Shown: in pieces, positions 1-5,491 of the stretch
Layout of the letters: every line of letters starts with the position of its first letter
Numbering within the stretch: the first letter of the stretch is position 1
From: Sphingomonadales bacterium
Lineage (GTDB): Bacteria; Pseudomonadota; Alphaproteobacteria; Sphingomonadales; Sphingomonadaceae
Direction: 5' to 3'
NCBI GenBank assembly: GCA_017302775.1
Contig: JAFLDC010000089.1
Location: 1-8,708 of the forward strand
DNA: 8,708 bases
The notes under the pieces: model-generated
What the model was told of the DNA's origin: nothing
Database searches by the model: none
Seen by the model: the letters and a program-made list of their open reading frames with translations, nothing else
Program-made: the position numbers and the translations under genes

Positions 1-176
1 AAATGAACAACATGCTGTAATAGCAGGAAATTGATTGCTCCGCTGGCTTGACAGGTTGACAGATCTGTCAAGCCGGGCGTGGCGGCGGCGGTGCGGTGCG
101 CGGCCGATATCCGTCCCCGCCCTCACCCCTCCACCCCCGTTGCCAGCCGGTGCGCTGCGCCCTAAAACCGCGGATC
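1..176. other. Intergenic leader with operator-like palindrome
   Basis: This stretch holds no convincing complete gene. In one forward frame tandem stops TAA TAG lie at 18-23, preceded by codons for Met-Asn-Asn-Met-Leu, so a gene entering from the left could end at position 20; too little is visible to claim it. Positions 1-40 are AT-rich compared with the rest of the window, and 75-170 are very G+C-rich. The only clear structure is the inverted repeat at 45-74, listed separately. An in-frame GTG at 96 would extend the next gene upstream, but it lacks a ribosome binding site and would add a Pro/Arg-rich stretch that looks non-coding. Confidence 0.6.
45..74. promoter_or_regulatory. Probable operator: three TTGACAG half-sites forming nested palindromes
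   Basis: Positions 56-71 are a perfect 16-bp palindrome, TTGACAGATCTGTCAA. Immediately before it, 48-55 repeat the half-site as TTGACAGG, giving two direct half-sites (48-54, 56-62) and one inverted (65-71). The outer half-site also makes a perfect 9-bp inverted repeat with the distal arm: GGCTTGACA at 45-53 and TGTCAAGCC at 66-74. No T-run follows, so it is not a classical terminator. The 16-bp palindrome with TTGAC/GTCAA ends resembles TetR-family operators; the RutR consensus TTGACCA-NN-TGGTCAA has the same length and ends. Which gene it controls is unknown: the one at 177, or one left of the window. Confidence 0.55.
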
Positions 177-500
177 ATGGCTCATGAGAAACGCATCGTC
201 ACCTGTACCGGCCCCGGCGATCCCCATGCGCTGGATGGGATTGCGGTGTTGCCGCGCACCGGGCAGCTGGATGCGCCGTGCCCGCATTGTCAGGGCCGGG
301 GGCAGTGGAACCGCGAATTCGATCTGGTCAGCCAGCGGTCCAAGCGGTGCCTGTGCCATGCCTGCGATGGCCACGGCTGGATCGAGACGGGCACCGATCC
401 GGTCGCCTGCCATGATACCGAACTGTCGGAAACCGGGCAGGCGCGGTGGGTCACCCGGCTGGACCGGGGGGCCTCGCGCAACGATCCGCCGCGCGGTTAA
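177..500 (+). CDS. Small protein with two DnaJ-type CxxCxGxG zinc-finger motifs
   Basis: The 107-residue protein starts at the ATG at 177. It contains two motifs of the DnaJ cysteine-rich class: C35-P-H-C38-Q-G40-R-G42 and C60-H-A-C63-D-G65-H-G67, with an extra Cys at 58. In DnaJ four such motifs bind two zinc ions; two motifs would be enough for one zinc site, so this looks like a free-standing half zinc-finger domain. There is no J-domain, signal peptide or membrane segment, so a cytoplasmic protein is expected. The C-terminal 40 residues are polar and featureless. The ribosome binding site is weak, so the start is less certain than the frame. A role in protein folding or RNA handling would be a guess; no partner is evident next door. 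Confidence 0.72.
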   Translation: MAHEKRIVTCTGPGDPHALDGIAVLPRTGQLDAPCPHCQGRGQWNREFDLVSQRSKRCLCHACDGHGWIETGTDPVACHDTELSETGQARWVTRLDRGASRNDPPRG

Positions 501-575
501 CCGGACGCTGACCATTTTGCCTTACCGTGACGGCACAGGCGGGGCTTGGGGCCGCGCCGTGAAGGAATTCGCGCA

Positions 576-1523
576 ATGCACGTCTTGCAAACCACCTTTG
601 CCACTGCGGCCGGGGAAGCGGCCTGGGAGGAAAGTCTGCGCACGCTGTTCGAGCAGCGCGAACTGGCCGCGGCCGAGCGGATCCTGCGCAGCGCGCTGAT
701 CGCCAGCGGGGGCGAGATGATGCAGCTGTGCCGCGCGGCTTCGCTCAGCCGGGTCGAAATTCTCGGCTGGGAAGAGCTGGCCGAGGCAGTGTCCGCGCAG
801 GAGGGTGACCCGATCACCGGGGCCACCGTGGCGATGGGCAACGATGCCGACCTTGCCTTTGAAAAGGGCGCGCAGCACCGCCCGTTCATGATGCTGGGGC
901 TCTATACCGACGCCGCGTGGAACTGGTCTGCCGCCGAGGCCGAGGGCGCGCTGGAGCAATGCCGCGCCGAAAGCCCGGCCTGGGCCGGCGCGGATGAAGA
1001 TATCGAGGCGTTTCTGGAGATCGAGGGCCTTGATGCGCTCAACACCGCGCTGATCCATCACAAGCAGCGCCACTTCATCCGCGAGGCGGACGAAGCCGCG
1101 CCGGCGCCGCTGCGCTATGTCGACTTCGTGCTCGGCTGCTGGTGGCGGGCGCTGCGGTTTCACCAGGCGGTGGCGGTGCAGCTTGACCGGCACGGGCTGG
1201 GCGGGACGATCCCGGTGATCTCGGGGCTGATCGAGATGCGGCCCGAAGTGGTTTCGGTGCACTGGCCGGTGGTGCGCAGCGCACCCGCGGCCCGGCCCGC
1301 GACCGGCGCCGACGATGCGGCAGAAGCCGACGGCGAGGATGCGGCGATGCCGGTCCTGTCGCGCTTCAACCTGATTCAGCGCGGGCGGCTGGTCATCGAT
1401 CAGGAAGAGGACAGCCCGACCGGCAGCCTGCTGCGCCGCCGGTTCGAGAATGCCGAGGCCGATGCGATCGACGCCGTGGCGGATTCGCCAGGGTTGATGC
1501 GGCGGTTGCTGGGCCGGGGCTGA
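576..1523 (+). CDS. Conserved-looking cytoplasmic protein of unknown function
   Basis: The 315-residue product (ATG at 576) is preceded by AAGGAA at 562-567, a good ribosome binding site 8 bases upstream; this favours it over an in-frame TTG at 546. I do not recognise the family. There is no signal peptide or membrane span. Residues 1-80 look helical and acidic (a Glu/Ala-rich helix around 12-40). The central part, 100-230, is rich in aromatic residues and His (FMMLGLY near 104, WNW at 115-117, HH at 161-162, CWWRALRFH at 188-196), which suggests a compact folded domain. Residues 236-258 are an Ala/Asp/Glu linker, followed by a basic tail containing LLRRRF. It lies 75 bp after the zinc-finger gene and converges with phnA, leaving 6 bp between stops. 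Coding confidence is high from the ribosome binding site, codon pattern and length. Confidence 0.85.
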   Translation: MHVLQTTFATAAGEAAWEESLRTLFEQRELAAAERILRSALIASGGEMMQLCRAASLSRVEILGWEELAEAVSAQEGDPITGATVAMGNDADLAFEKGAQHRPFMMLGLYTDAAWNWSAAEAEGALEQCRAESPAWAGADEDIEAFLEIEGLDALNTALIHHKQRHFIREADEAAPAPLRYVDFVLGCWWRALRFHQAVAVQLDRHGLGGTIPVISGLIEMRPEVVSVHWPVVRSAPAARPATGADDAAEADGEDAAMPVLSRFNLIQRGRLVIDQEEDSPTGSLLRRRFENAEADAIDAVADSPGLMRRLLGRG

Positions 1524-1529
1524 TCCGGT

Positions 1530-1835
1530 TCAGCGTTTGCGGACGAATTCCGCGCGCAGCACCAGGCCCTTGATCCCCGGGTACTTGCAGTCAATCTCCT
1601 GCGGGTCGCCGGTCAGCCGGATCGACTTGATCAGGGTGCCTTGCTTGAGCGTCTGGCCCGCGCCCTTGACCTCAAGATCCTTGATCAGCGTCACCGCATC
1701 GCCATCGGCCAGCACGTTGCCTACGGCGTCACGCACTTCAACCCTATCGGCTGCGGCCTGTTTGGCCGCCAGTTCCGAGGCCGGCAGCCATTCGCCGCTG
1801 TCCTCGTCGTAAACATAGTCTTCGTCGTCGTTCAT
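1530..1835 (-). CDS. phnA: PhnA/YjdM-family protein lacking the N-terminal zinc ribbon
   Basis: The 101-residue product matches the C-terminal PhnA domain as I know it from E. coli YjdM: VRDAVGNVLADGDAVTLIKD at residues 34-53, KVKG-like EVKG at 55-58, a KSIRL strand at 70-74, IDCK at 81-84 and LRAEFVRK at the end. E. coli YjdM has an N-terminal CxxC...CxxC zinc ribbon. Here the equivalent region (YVYDEDSGEWLPASEL, about residues 7-22) keeps the aromatic/acidic pattern but has no cysteine; the only Cys is C83. The name comes from a phosphonate-utilisation locus, but the family is not required for phosphonate use and its function is unsettled. The gene is second in a leftward pair: its ATG lies 3 bp after the stop of the membrane-protein gene, with GGA inside that gene's end as ribosome binding site. 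The symbol is a family name, not proof of role. Confidence 0.9.
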   Translation of the reverse strand: MNDDEDYVYDEDSGEWLPASELAAKQAAADRVEVRDAVGNVLADGDAVTLIKDLEVKGAGQTLKQGTLIKSIRLTGDPQEIDCKYPGIKGLVLRAEFVRKR

Positions 1836-1838
1836 CGT

Positions 1839-2333
1839 TTATCCAAACTTGTAAAACAGGATGACAGCCCAGCAGATGATCGTCAGCGCGCCGCCCAGCA
1901 TGGTAGAGCGGATCGCCAGGCTGAGCAGGCGGGCCTGAACGTCGATCGAATGGATGAAGGTCGCGAACAGCCGCTGGCGGGCCGCCGCATCGTCCACCAC
2001 CCCTTCGCTGTCGAACTCCTCACCCAGCAGCAGCGCGCGCAGGGCAAAGACGCAGGACAGCACCAGCGGGATCAGCGCGGCCAGGCTGTAGAGCACCAGC
2101 CTGGGCTGGGTGGCGGCATCGAGGCTCAGCGGCGCGCCGGGGCTGGCCGACACGGGATGGGTGCCGACCGTAATCAGCAGCGCGTTGAAGCCCAGCATGG
2201 CCCCCAGCCGGATCGACAGATCCAGATCGCGGTTCTCCAGAAATTCAAGATCGGCGACAAAGCCTGGATCAGGCGGGGTCCCGCGCATCGACTGGAAGGC
2301 GCGCAGGCGCGGGCGGAAAGAGCGAAAGGCCAT
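1839..2333 (-). CDS. Three-helix membrane protein of unknown function, co-transcribed with phnA
   Basis: The 164-residue product has three predicted membrane spans: about residues 40-62 (RLGAMLGFNALLITVG), 79-103 (YSLAALIPLVLSCVFALRAL) and 142-162 (TMLGGALTIICWAVILFYKF), ending almost at the last helix. The N-terminal 35 residues are basic then acidic and probably cytosolic; a charged loop of about 38 residues (LGEEFDSEGVVDDAAARQRL region) separates spans 2 and 3. I cannot assign a family. The topology (short soluble start, paired helices, charged loop, final helix) loosely resembles small effector-type membrane proteins such as DUF5706/Pycsar effectors, but no nucleotide cyclase lies nearby, so I do not call it that. 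The start ATG at 2333 has no strong ribosome binding site; an internal ATG at 2288 is no better. A 3-bp gap to phnA supports one operon. Confidence 0.8.
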   Translation of the reverse strand: MAFRSFRPRLRAFQSMRGTPPDPGFVADLEFLENRDLDLSIRLGAMLGFNALLITVGTHPVSASPGAPLSLDAATQPRLVLYSLAALIPLVLSCVFALRALLLGEEFDSEGVVDDAAARQRLFATFIHSIDVQARLLSLAIRSTMLGGALTIICWAVILFYKFG

Positions 2334-2361
2334 GGCCAGCCCCGATAGGGCGGTTGCTCTT

Positions 2362-2382
2362 GCCCTGCAAGGCTGGCAGGGC
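2362..2382 (+). promoter_or_regulatory. Inverted repeat covering the ribosome binding site of the MFS gene
   Basis: GCCCTGC at 2362-2368 and GCAGGGC at 2376-2382 form a perfect 7-bp inverted repeat with a 7-base loop (AAGGCTG). The right arm contains AGGG (2378-2381), the best ribosome binding site for the ATG at 2390, so folding would hide it. It lies inside the 56-bp divergent spacer and could alternatively be a DNA operator. In GC-rich DNA a 7-bp repeat can arise by chance. Confidence 0.4.
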
Positions 2383-2389
2383 CGGTGCG

Positions 2390-3655
2390 ATGAATCCGCC
2401 CCAGCCTGAAACGCCGCAGCCCTTGGCCACGCCGCGCCCGGTGCTGATTTTCGTGTTCGTGACGATCCTGCTCGATGCGATGAGCTTTGGCCTGATCATG
2501 CCGGTCCTGCCGCGGCTGCTGATGCGGGTGGGGGATCTCTCGCTCAACGCCGCGATTGACGTCGGCGCCTGGATGAGTCTGCTGATGGCGCTGGCGGCGT
2601 TCTTTTCAGCGCCGATTCTGGGCAACCTGTCGGACAGCTATGGCCGCCGCCGGGTGCTGCTGATCGCGCTGGCGGGAATGGTTGCACATTATGTCGTGCT
2701 GGCTTTGGCCAACAGCATCGCGCTGATCGTTCTGGGCCGGGTGCTGACCGGGGTGTTCGGCGGTTCTTATGGCCCGGCCCAGGCTGCCATTGCCGATGTG
2801 ACCGCCCCGGATCAGCGGGCCAGGAACTTCGCGCTGGTCTCCGCCGGTTTCGGGGTGGGCTTCGTGGCGGGTCCGGCTTTGGGAGGGCTGCTGGTCCAAT
2901 TGGGTGACCGCGCGCCGTTCTGGGTGGCACTCGCGCTGTCGCTGGCTAACCTGATCTATGGCCTGATTGCATTTCCGGAAACGCTGAAGCCAGACCTGCG
3001 CCGCCGTTTTACCCTGGCCCGGGCCAATCCGTTCGGTGCCTGGAAGACCGCCGGACAGGCGGCAGGCATGCGCCGCGTCGCGCTGGTACTGCTACTGTGG
3101 CAGCTGGCCAGCCTGGTCTATCCGCTGACCTGGAGCTTCTGGGGGATCGCTGCGCTGGGCTGGTCGGATCAGATGATCGGCCTCAGCCTGGCGGCGGTGG
3201 GGATCGTGATCGCGTTGAGCCAGGTGTTCCTGACCGGACGCGTGGTGCGCAAACTGGGGGAGCGCGATGCCGCAACAGTGGGGATGATCGGCGCGGGGCT
3301 GGGCTTTGTTGGCTATGCCGTTACCACCACCACCACCTGGCTGGCCTTCGCGCTGCTGGCGGCGGTCGCGGTGCAATCGCTGGTCCAGCCTAGTCTGATG
3401 GCAATGCTGTCACGCCGGGCCACGCCGGAAACCCAGGGCGAGGTGCAAGGCCTGGCCGCGATGATGATGGGGGTCGGCTCGATCATCGGGCCGATGGTGC
3501 TGGTCTGGCCGATGGCCCGGCTGACCGCGCCTGATGCCCCGGTTCATTTCCCCGGCGTGCCCTATGCCATTGCCGCCGTGATCACGCTGGCGGCACTGGC
3601 CTTGCTCAAATCTACTCCGCAAACGGGTAGTGCCGAGGCCGCAGGCACCGCCTAG
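2390..3655 (+). CDS. TetA-like MFS exporter (DHA1, TCR/Tet-type)
   Basis: The 421-residue product is a 12-helix major facilitator exporter that should use the proton gradient to expel a small molecule across the inner membrane. Visible signatures are a helix 1 of TetA style (LLDAMSFGLIMPVLPRLL, residues 27-44, with Asp29); motif A in the loop after helix 2, G78-N-L-S-D82-S-Y-G85-R-R-R88; an Arg117 in helix 4 (LGRVLTGVFGG, motif B); and antiporter motif C in helix 5, GFGVGFVAGPALGG (153-166). A cytoplasmic loop at about 196-228 divides the halves. The length is typical of TetA-like proteins. Substrate cannot be read from sequence; many chromosomal homologues do not confer tetracycline resistance. 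No tetR-like gene is adjacent. I chose ATG 2390 over an in-frame TTG at 2354 because of AGGG 8 bases upstream and a normal N-terminus. A secreted protein gene follows after 32 bp. Confidence 0.92.
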   Translation: MNPPQPETPQPLATPRPVLIFVFVTILLDAMSFGLIMPVLPRLLMRVGDLSLNAAIDVGAWMSLLMALAAFFSAPILGNLSDSYGRRRVLLIALAGMVAHYVVLALANSIALIVLGRVLTGVFGGSYGPAQAAIADVTAPDQRARNFALVSAGFGVGFVAGPALGGLLVQLGDRAPFWVALALSLANLIYGLIAFPETLKPDLRRRFTLARANPFGAWKTAGQAAGMRRVALVLLLWQLASLVYPLTWSFWGIAALGWSDQMIGLSLAAVGIVIALSQVFLTGRVVRKLGERDAATVGMIGAGLGFVGYAVTTTTTWLAFALLAAVAVQSLVQPSLMAMLSRRATPETQGEVQGLAAMMMGVGSIIGPMVLVWPMARLTAPDAPVHFPGVPYAIAAVITLAALALLKSTPQTGSAEAAGTA

Positions 3656-3687
3656 GTTCGGCGATACGAAATTCGGAGGCCGACGTT

Positions 3688-4302
3688 ATGCATGTGAAGA
3701 TCCTGTTGCCAGTCCTGCTTGCGTTGGCCTCACCCGCTCTCGCCACCAGCCTTGACTGGGCCAGCAGGGCGGCGGATGGCGCGCCGGGCCCCACCACCGC
3801 TGCCGTGTTGGGGCAGCCCGATGGCATCGCCACCTCGATCAGCTTCTTTGCGGCCAGTCATGTGCGGGATTTCAAGCCGGGCAAGGTCAGCGCGGCGCAG
3901 CTGGAACGGGCGATGAAACTCCCAGCGGGCGAACTCGCCAAATGGGACATTATCGCCTTCGAAAGCAAGCAACCCGGCTCCGGCGGTCCGGGCTTCGATT
4001 CGTCGATGTGGATGGCCAGCGATCTTCACGCGGTAACTTCGGCGGCCTATGACAGCACCACCGGCAATGCTGTGCCCGGCACGGGCGAAGGCTGGAAGTT
4101 TCGCAGCGGGCGGATACCACTTGCAGATTTCAAGGCCGTGTTCCCCGGTAACCGGGTGTTCGGCGATGGTGCGTGGATCCTGATCAAGCTGCCGCCCGTG
4201 GTCGACAAGCGATCTCCCAATCTGGCGGTTTGGCTCAGCGGCGGGCCGATGGGCAAGGGCGATGCCGATCCGGCACCCGATGCGATCGGAGTGATCCGCT
4301 AG
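3688..4302 (+). CDS. Secreted protein of unknown function
   Basis: The 204-residue product begins with a classical Sec signal peptide: a Lys at position 4, hydrophobic LLPVLLALASPALA, and a likely AxA cleavage after Ala19. GGAGG at 3674-3678 is a strong ribosome binding site 9 bases before the ATG. The mature part has no cysteine and no membrane span. It carries a VLGQPDG turn (40-46), Gly/Ser-rich GSGGPGFDSS (97-106), and aromatic-flanked strands towards the end (GAWILIKLPP 161-170, NLAVWLSGG 178-186), which suggests a beta-rich extracytoplasmic fold. I do not recognise the family. It lies 32 bp behind the MFS exporter and may share its transcript, but its own strong ribosome binding site means this proves nothing functional. 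It converges with the TauE/SafE gene, leaving 6 bp. Confidence 0.85.
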   Translation: MHVKILLPVLLALASPALATSLDWASRAADGAPGPTTAAVLGQPDGIATSISFFAASHVRDFKPGKVSAAQLERAMKLPAGELAKWDIIAFESKQPGSGGPGFDSSMWMASDLHAVTSAAYDSTTGNAVPGTGEGWKFRSGRIPLADFKAVFPGNRVFGDGAWILIKLPPVVDKRSPNLAVWLSGGPMGKGDADPAPDAIGVIR

Positions 4303-4308
4303 ACCAAC

Positions 4309-5061
4309 TTACCAGCCCTGCCAGATCAGGCGCAGGCCGAGCCCGACCATCAGCAGGTAAATCACGGTATAAAACCGTGCGGTGTCAAGCCGCCGGACCA
4401 GCCAGACCCCGGCCAGGGTGCTAAGGATCGCCAATGGTATCAGCAGGGCCGCAGCTTCCACTACGCTGCGGTTGAACGAACCAAGCGCGAGATAGCTGGG
4501 CACCTTCATCCAGTTGATCGCGGCGAACGTCAGCGAAGATGTGCCCACGAATACCTCATGCGGCAGCCGCCGCGGGGTGACCCACATCTGGAACGGCGGT
4601 CCGCCGGCATGCGCGATCTGGCTGGTAAAACCGGTGGCGACGCCGAACAGCGTGCCGACCCAGCCGGGCGATGTCGAAGGGGCGACAATCCGCCCGCCGC
4701 GCTCGATCCACAGCCGGTAGAGCCCAAACACCAGCGTGATCGCGCCCAGTATGACGAGCAGGCGTTCCTCGGGGATGGCGGCGGCCAGACTGGCCGCGGC
4801 AATCACGCCGATCAATGCGCCGGGCAACATCCAGGCGATGATCCAGCCATCCCAGGTGCGGCGATAAGACCAAACGCTGACCACGTCCTGGACCAGCAGT
4901 ACCGGCAGCAGCACGGCTGCCGCCAGGACCGGGGGCAGTTGCAAAGCCAAGAGCGGCGTGGCCAGCGCGCCCAGGCCGGAAAAGCCGCCTTTCGCCAGCC
5001 CCAGGATGATAACGGCCAGCACGGCCAGCATCAGCGTGACGGGATTGTGCAGCAATTCCAT
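4309..5061 (-). CDS. TauE/SafE-family membrane permease (probable anion exporter)
   Basis: The 250-residue product is highly hydrophobic with about eight helices arranged as two related halves, the TauE/SafE pattern. Each half begins with a Gly-rich motif: GLAKGGFSGLG at 21-31 in the first and GFTSQIAHAGGPPFQMW at 144-160 in the second, both typical of the family. The central loop (about 117-132, RLWIERGGRIVAPSTSP) is polar. Known members export sulfite, sulfoacetate or related organic sulfur anions, but most are untested; nothing here names the substrate and no sulfur gene adjoins. I chose the ATG at 5061, which has GGAG five bases upstream, over an ATG 13 codons earlier (5100) that would add a polar Cys-Cys-containing tail before helix 1 and has no ribosome binding site. 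It is divergent from the DUF5654-like gene across 115 bp. Confidence 0.9.
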   Translation of the reverse strand: MELLHNPVTLMLAVLAVIILGLAKGGFSGLGALATPLLALQLPPVLAAAVLLPVLLVQDVVSVWSYRRTWDGWIIAWMLPGALIGVIAAASLAAAIPEERLLVILGAITLVFGLYRLWIERGGRIVAPSTSPGWVGTLFGVATGFTSQIAHAGGPPFQMWVTPRRLPHEVFVGTSSLTFAAINWMKVPSYLALGSFNRSVVEAAALLIPLAILSTLAGVWLVRRLDTARFYTVIYLLMVGLGLRLIWQGW

Positions 5062-5092
5062 GGCCGCTCCGCAGCATGGAACAGAGCTGTGC

Positions 5093-5114
5093 GCAAGCAC
5101 GCAACCATGCTTGC
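5093..5114. promoter_or_regulatory. Inverted repeat in the divergent spacer
   Basis: GCAAGCA at 5093-5099 and TGCTTGC at 5108-5114 form a perfect 7-bp inverted repeat with an 8-base spacer. It lies between the starts of the leftward permease gene and the rightward DUF5654-like gene, where an operator serving either or both would be expected. Its right arm touches a weak -35-like TTGCTC. No regulator is encoded nearby, so the binding protein is unknown. Confidence 0.4.
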
Positions 5115-5138
5115 TCCGCCAATCGGCGCGAATATTGT
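5111..5138 (+). promoter_or_regulatory. Weak sigma70-like promoter candidate for the DUF5654-like gene
   Basis: TTGCTC at 5111-5116 and TATTGT at 5133-5138 are separated by 16 bases. Both boxes are imperfect (three and four of six consensus bases), but they stand in the only AT-richer part of this spacer and about 40 bases before the start codon. Treat as tentative. Confidence 0.25.
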
Positions 5139-5176
5139 GCCGCGCGGCATTTATCCTTCAAAGGGGAGCATACAAG

Positions 5177-5431
5177 ATGACGGATCCACGCGCGATGGTG
5201 CAAACCATGATTTCGCTCGCATCGGCCTCTCTCGGGCTGGTCGCGGCGCTGGCCTGGAATGATGCAATCAAGGCTACACTGGGCAAGCTGGGCATCAGCG
5301 ATGATCTGGCCGGACTTTATACCTATGCGATCCTGGCCACGGTGATCGCGGTGGTGGTGCTGGCAATGCTGGGGCGGATCGCGGCAAAGCTGGGTGGCAG
5401 TGCCGCGTTCGAGCGCGAAGCCGAAGGCTGA
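5177..5431 (+). CDS. DUF5654-like small two-helix membrane protein
   Basis: The 84-residue product has helix 1 at about residues 8-27 (ISLASASLGLVAALAW), a short polar link with N28-D-A-I and LGKLGISDD, and helix 2 at about 47-69 (LYTYAILATVIAVVVLAMLGRIAA), then a charged tail. The LVAALAWNDAI turn after helix 1 and the LGRIA end of helix 2 match the DUF5654 family as I remember it; function is unknown for the family. The start ATG at 5177 is set by GGGGAG (5163-5168); reading further upstream would give a polar, non-membrane extension. The gene is transcribed away from the permease gene and lies 60 bp before the lysozyme-like gene, possibly in one transcript. Confidence 0.8.
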   Translation: MTDPRAMVQTMISLASASLGLVAALAWNDAIKATLGKLGISDDLAGLYTYAILATVIAVVVLAMLGRIAAKLGGSAAFEREAEG

Positions 5432-5468
5432 CACAACCCCGCTTGGGTCCAACCGCCGGAAAGTGCTA

Positions 5469-5485
5469 GCCTCTCGGCGGGAGGC
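5469..5485 (+). promoter_or_regulatory. Hairpin sequestering the ribosome binding site of the lysozyme-like gene
   Basis: GCCTCTC at 5469-5475 pairs with GGGAGGC at 5479-5485 across a three-base loop, seven pairs with a single U-G wobble. The right arm is exactly the strong ribosome binding site (GGGAGG, 5479-5484) seven bases before the ATG at 5492. In RNA this would compete with ribosome loading, so translation could be held low or made conditional. No riboswitch-like larger structure is visible around it. Confidence 0.4.
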
Positions 5486-5491
5486 GAGTCG

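Noticed and set aside
45..74. Reading the left-edge inverted repeat as a rho-independent terminator
   Set aside because: No T-run follows either arm on either strand, and the repeat is better explained as a set of protein-binding half-sites.
522..1262. 246-codon open frame on the minus strand
   Set aside because: It is opposite the 576-1523 gene and is rich in His/Arg/Gln/Pro, as expected of an antisense frame; the plus-strand frame has a good ribosome binding site and balanced composition.
1839..2333. Calling the three-helix protein a Pycsar-type effector
   Set aside because: The resemblance is only in helix order and a few residues; no cyclase or other defence gene lies in the window.
1641..2348. 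235-codon open frame on the plus strand
   Set aside because: It is antisense to phnA and the membrane-protein gene. PhnA is recognised by family, and the antisense product is Gln/Arg/His-rich with no features.
2390..3655. Calling the MFS exporter a tetracycline resistance gene (tetA)
   Set aside because: The family signatures fit TetA-like exporters generally, but no adjacent tetR is present and substrate cannot be inferred from the visible motifs.
5155..5164. Short CCTT/AAGG pairing near the DUF5654-like ribosome binding site
   Set aside because: Only four pairs with a two-base loop, not sterically sound as a hairpin.
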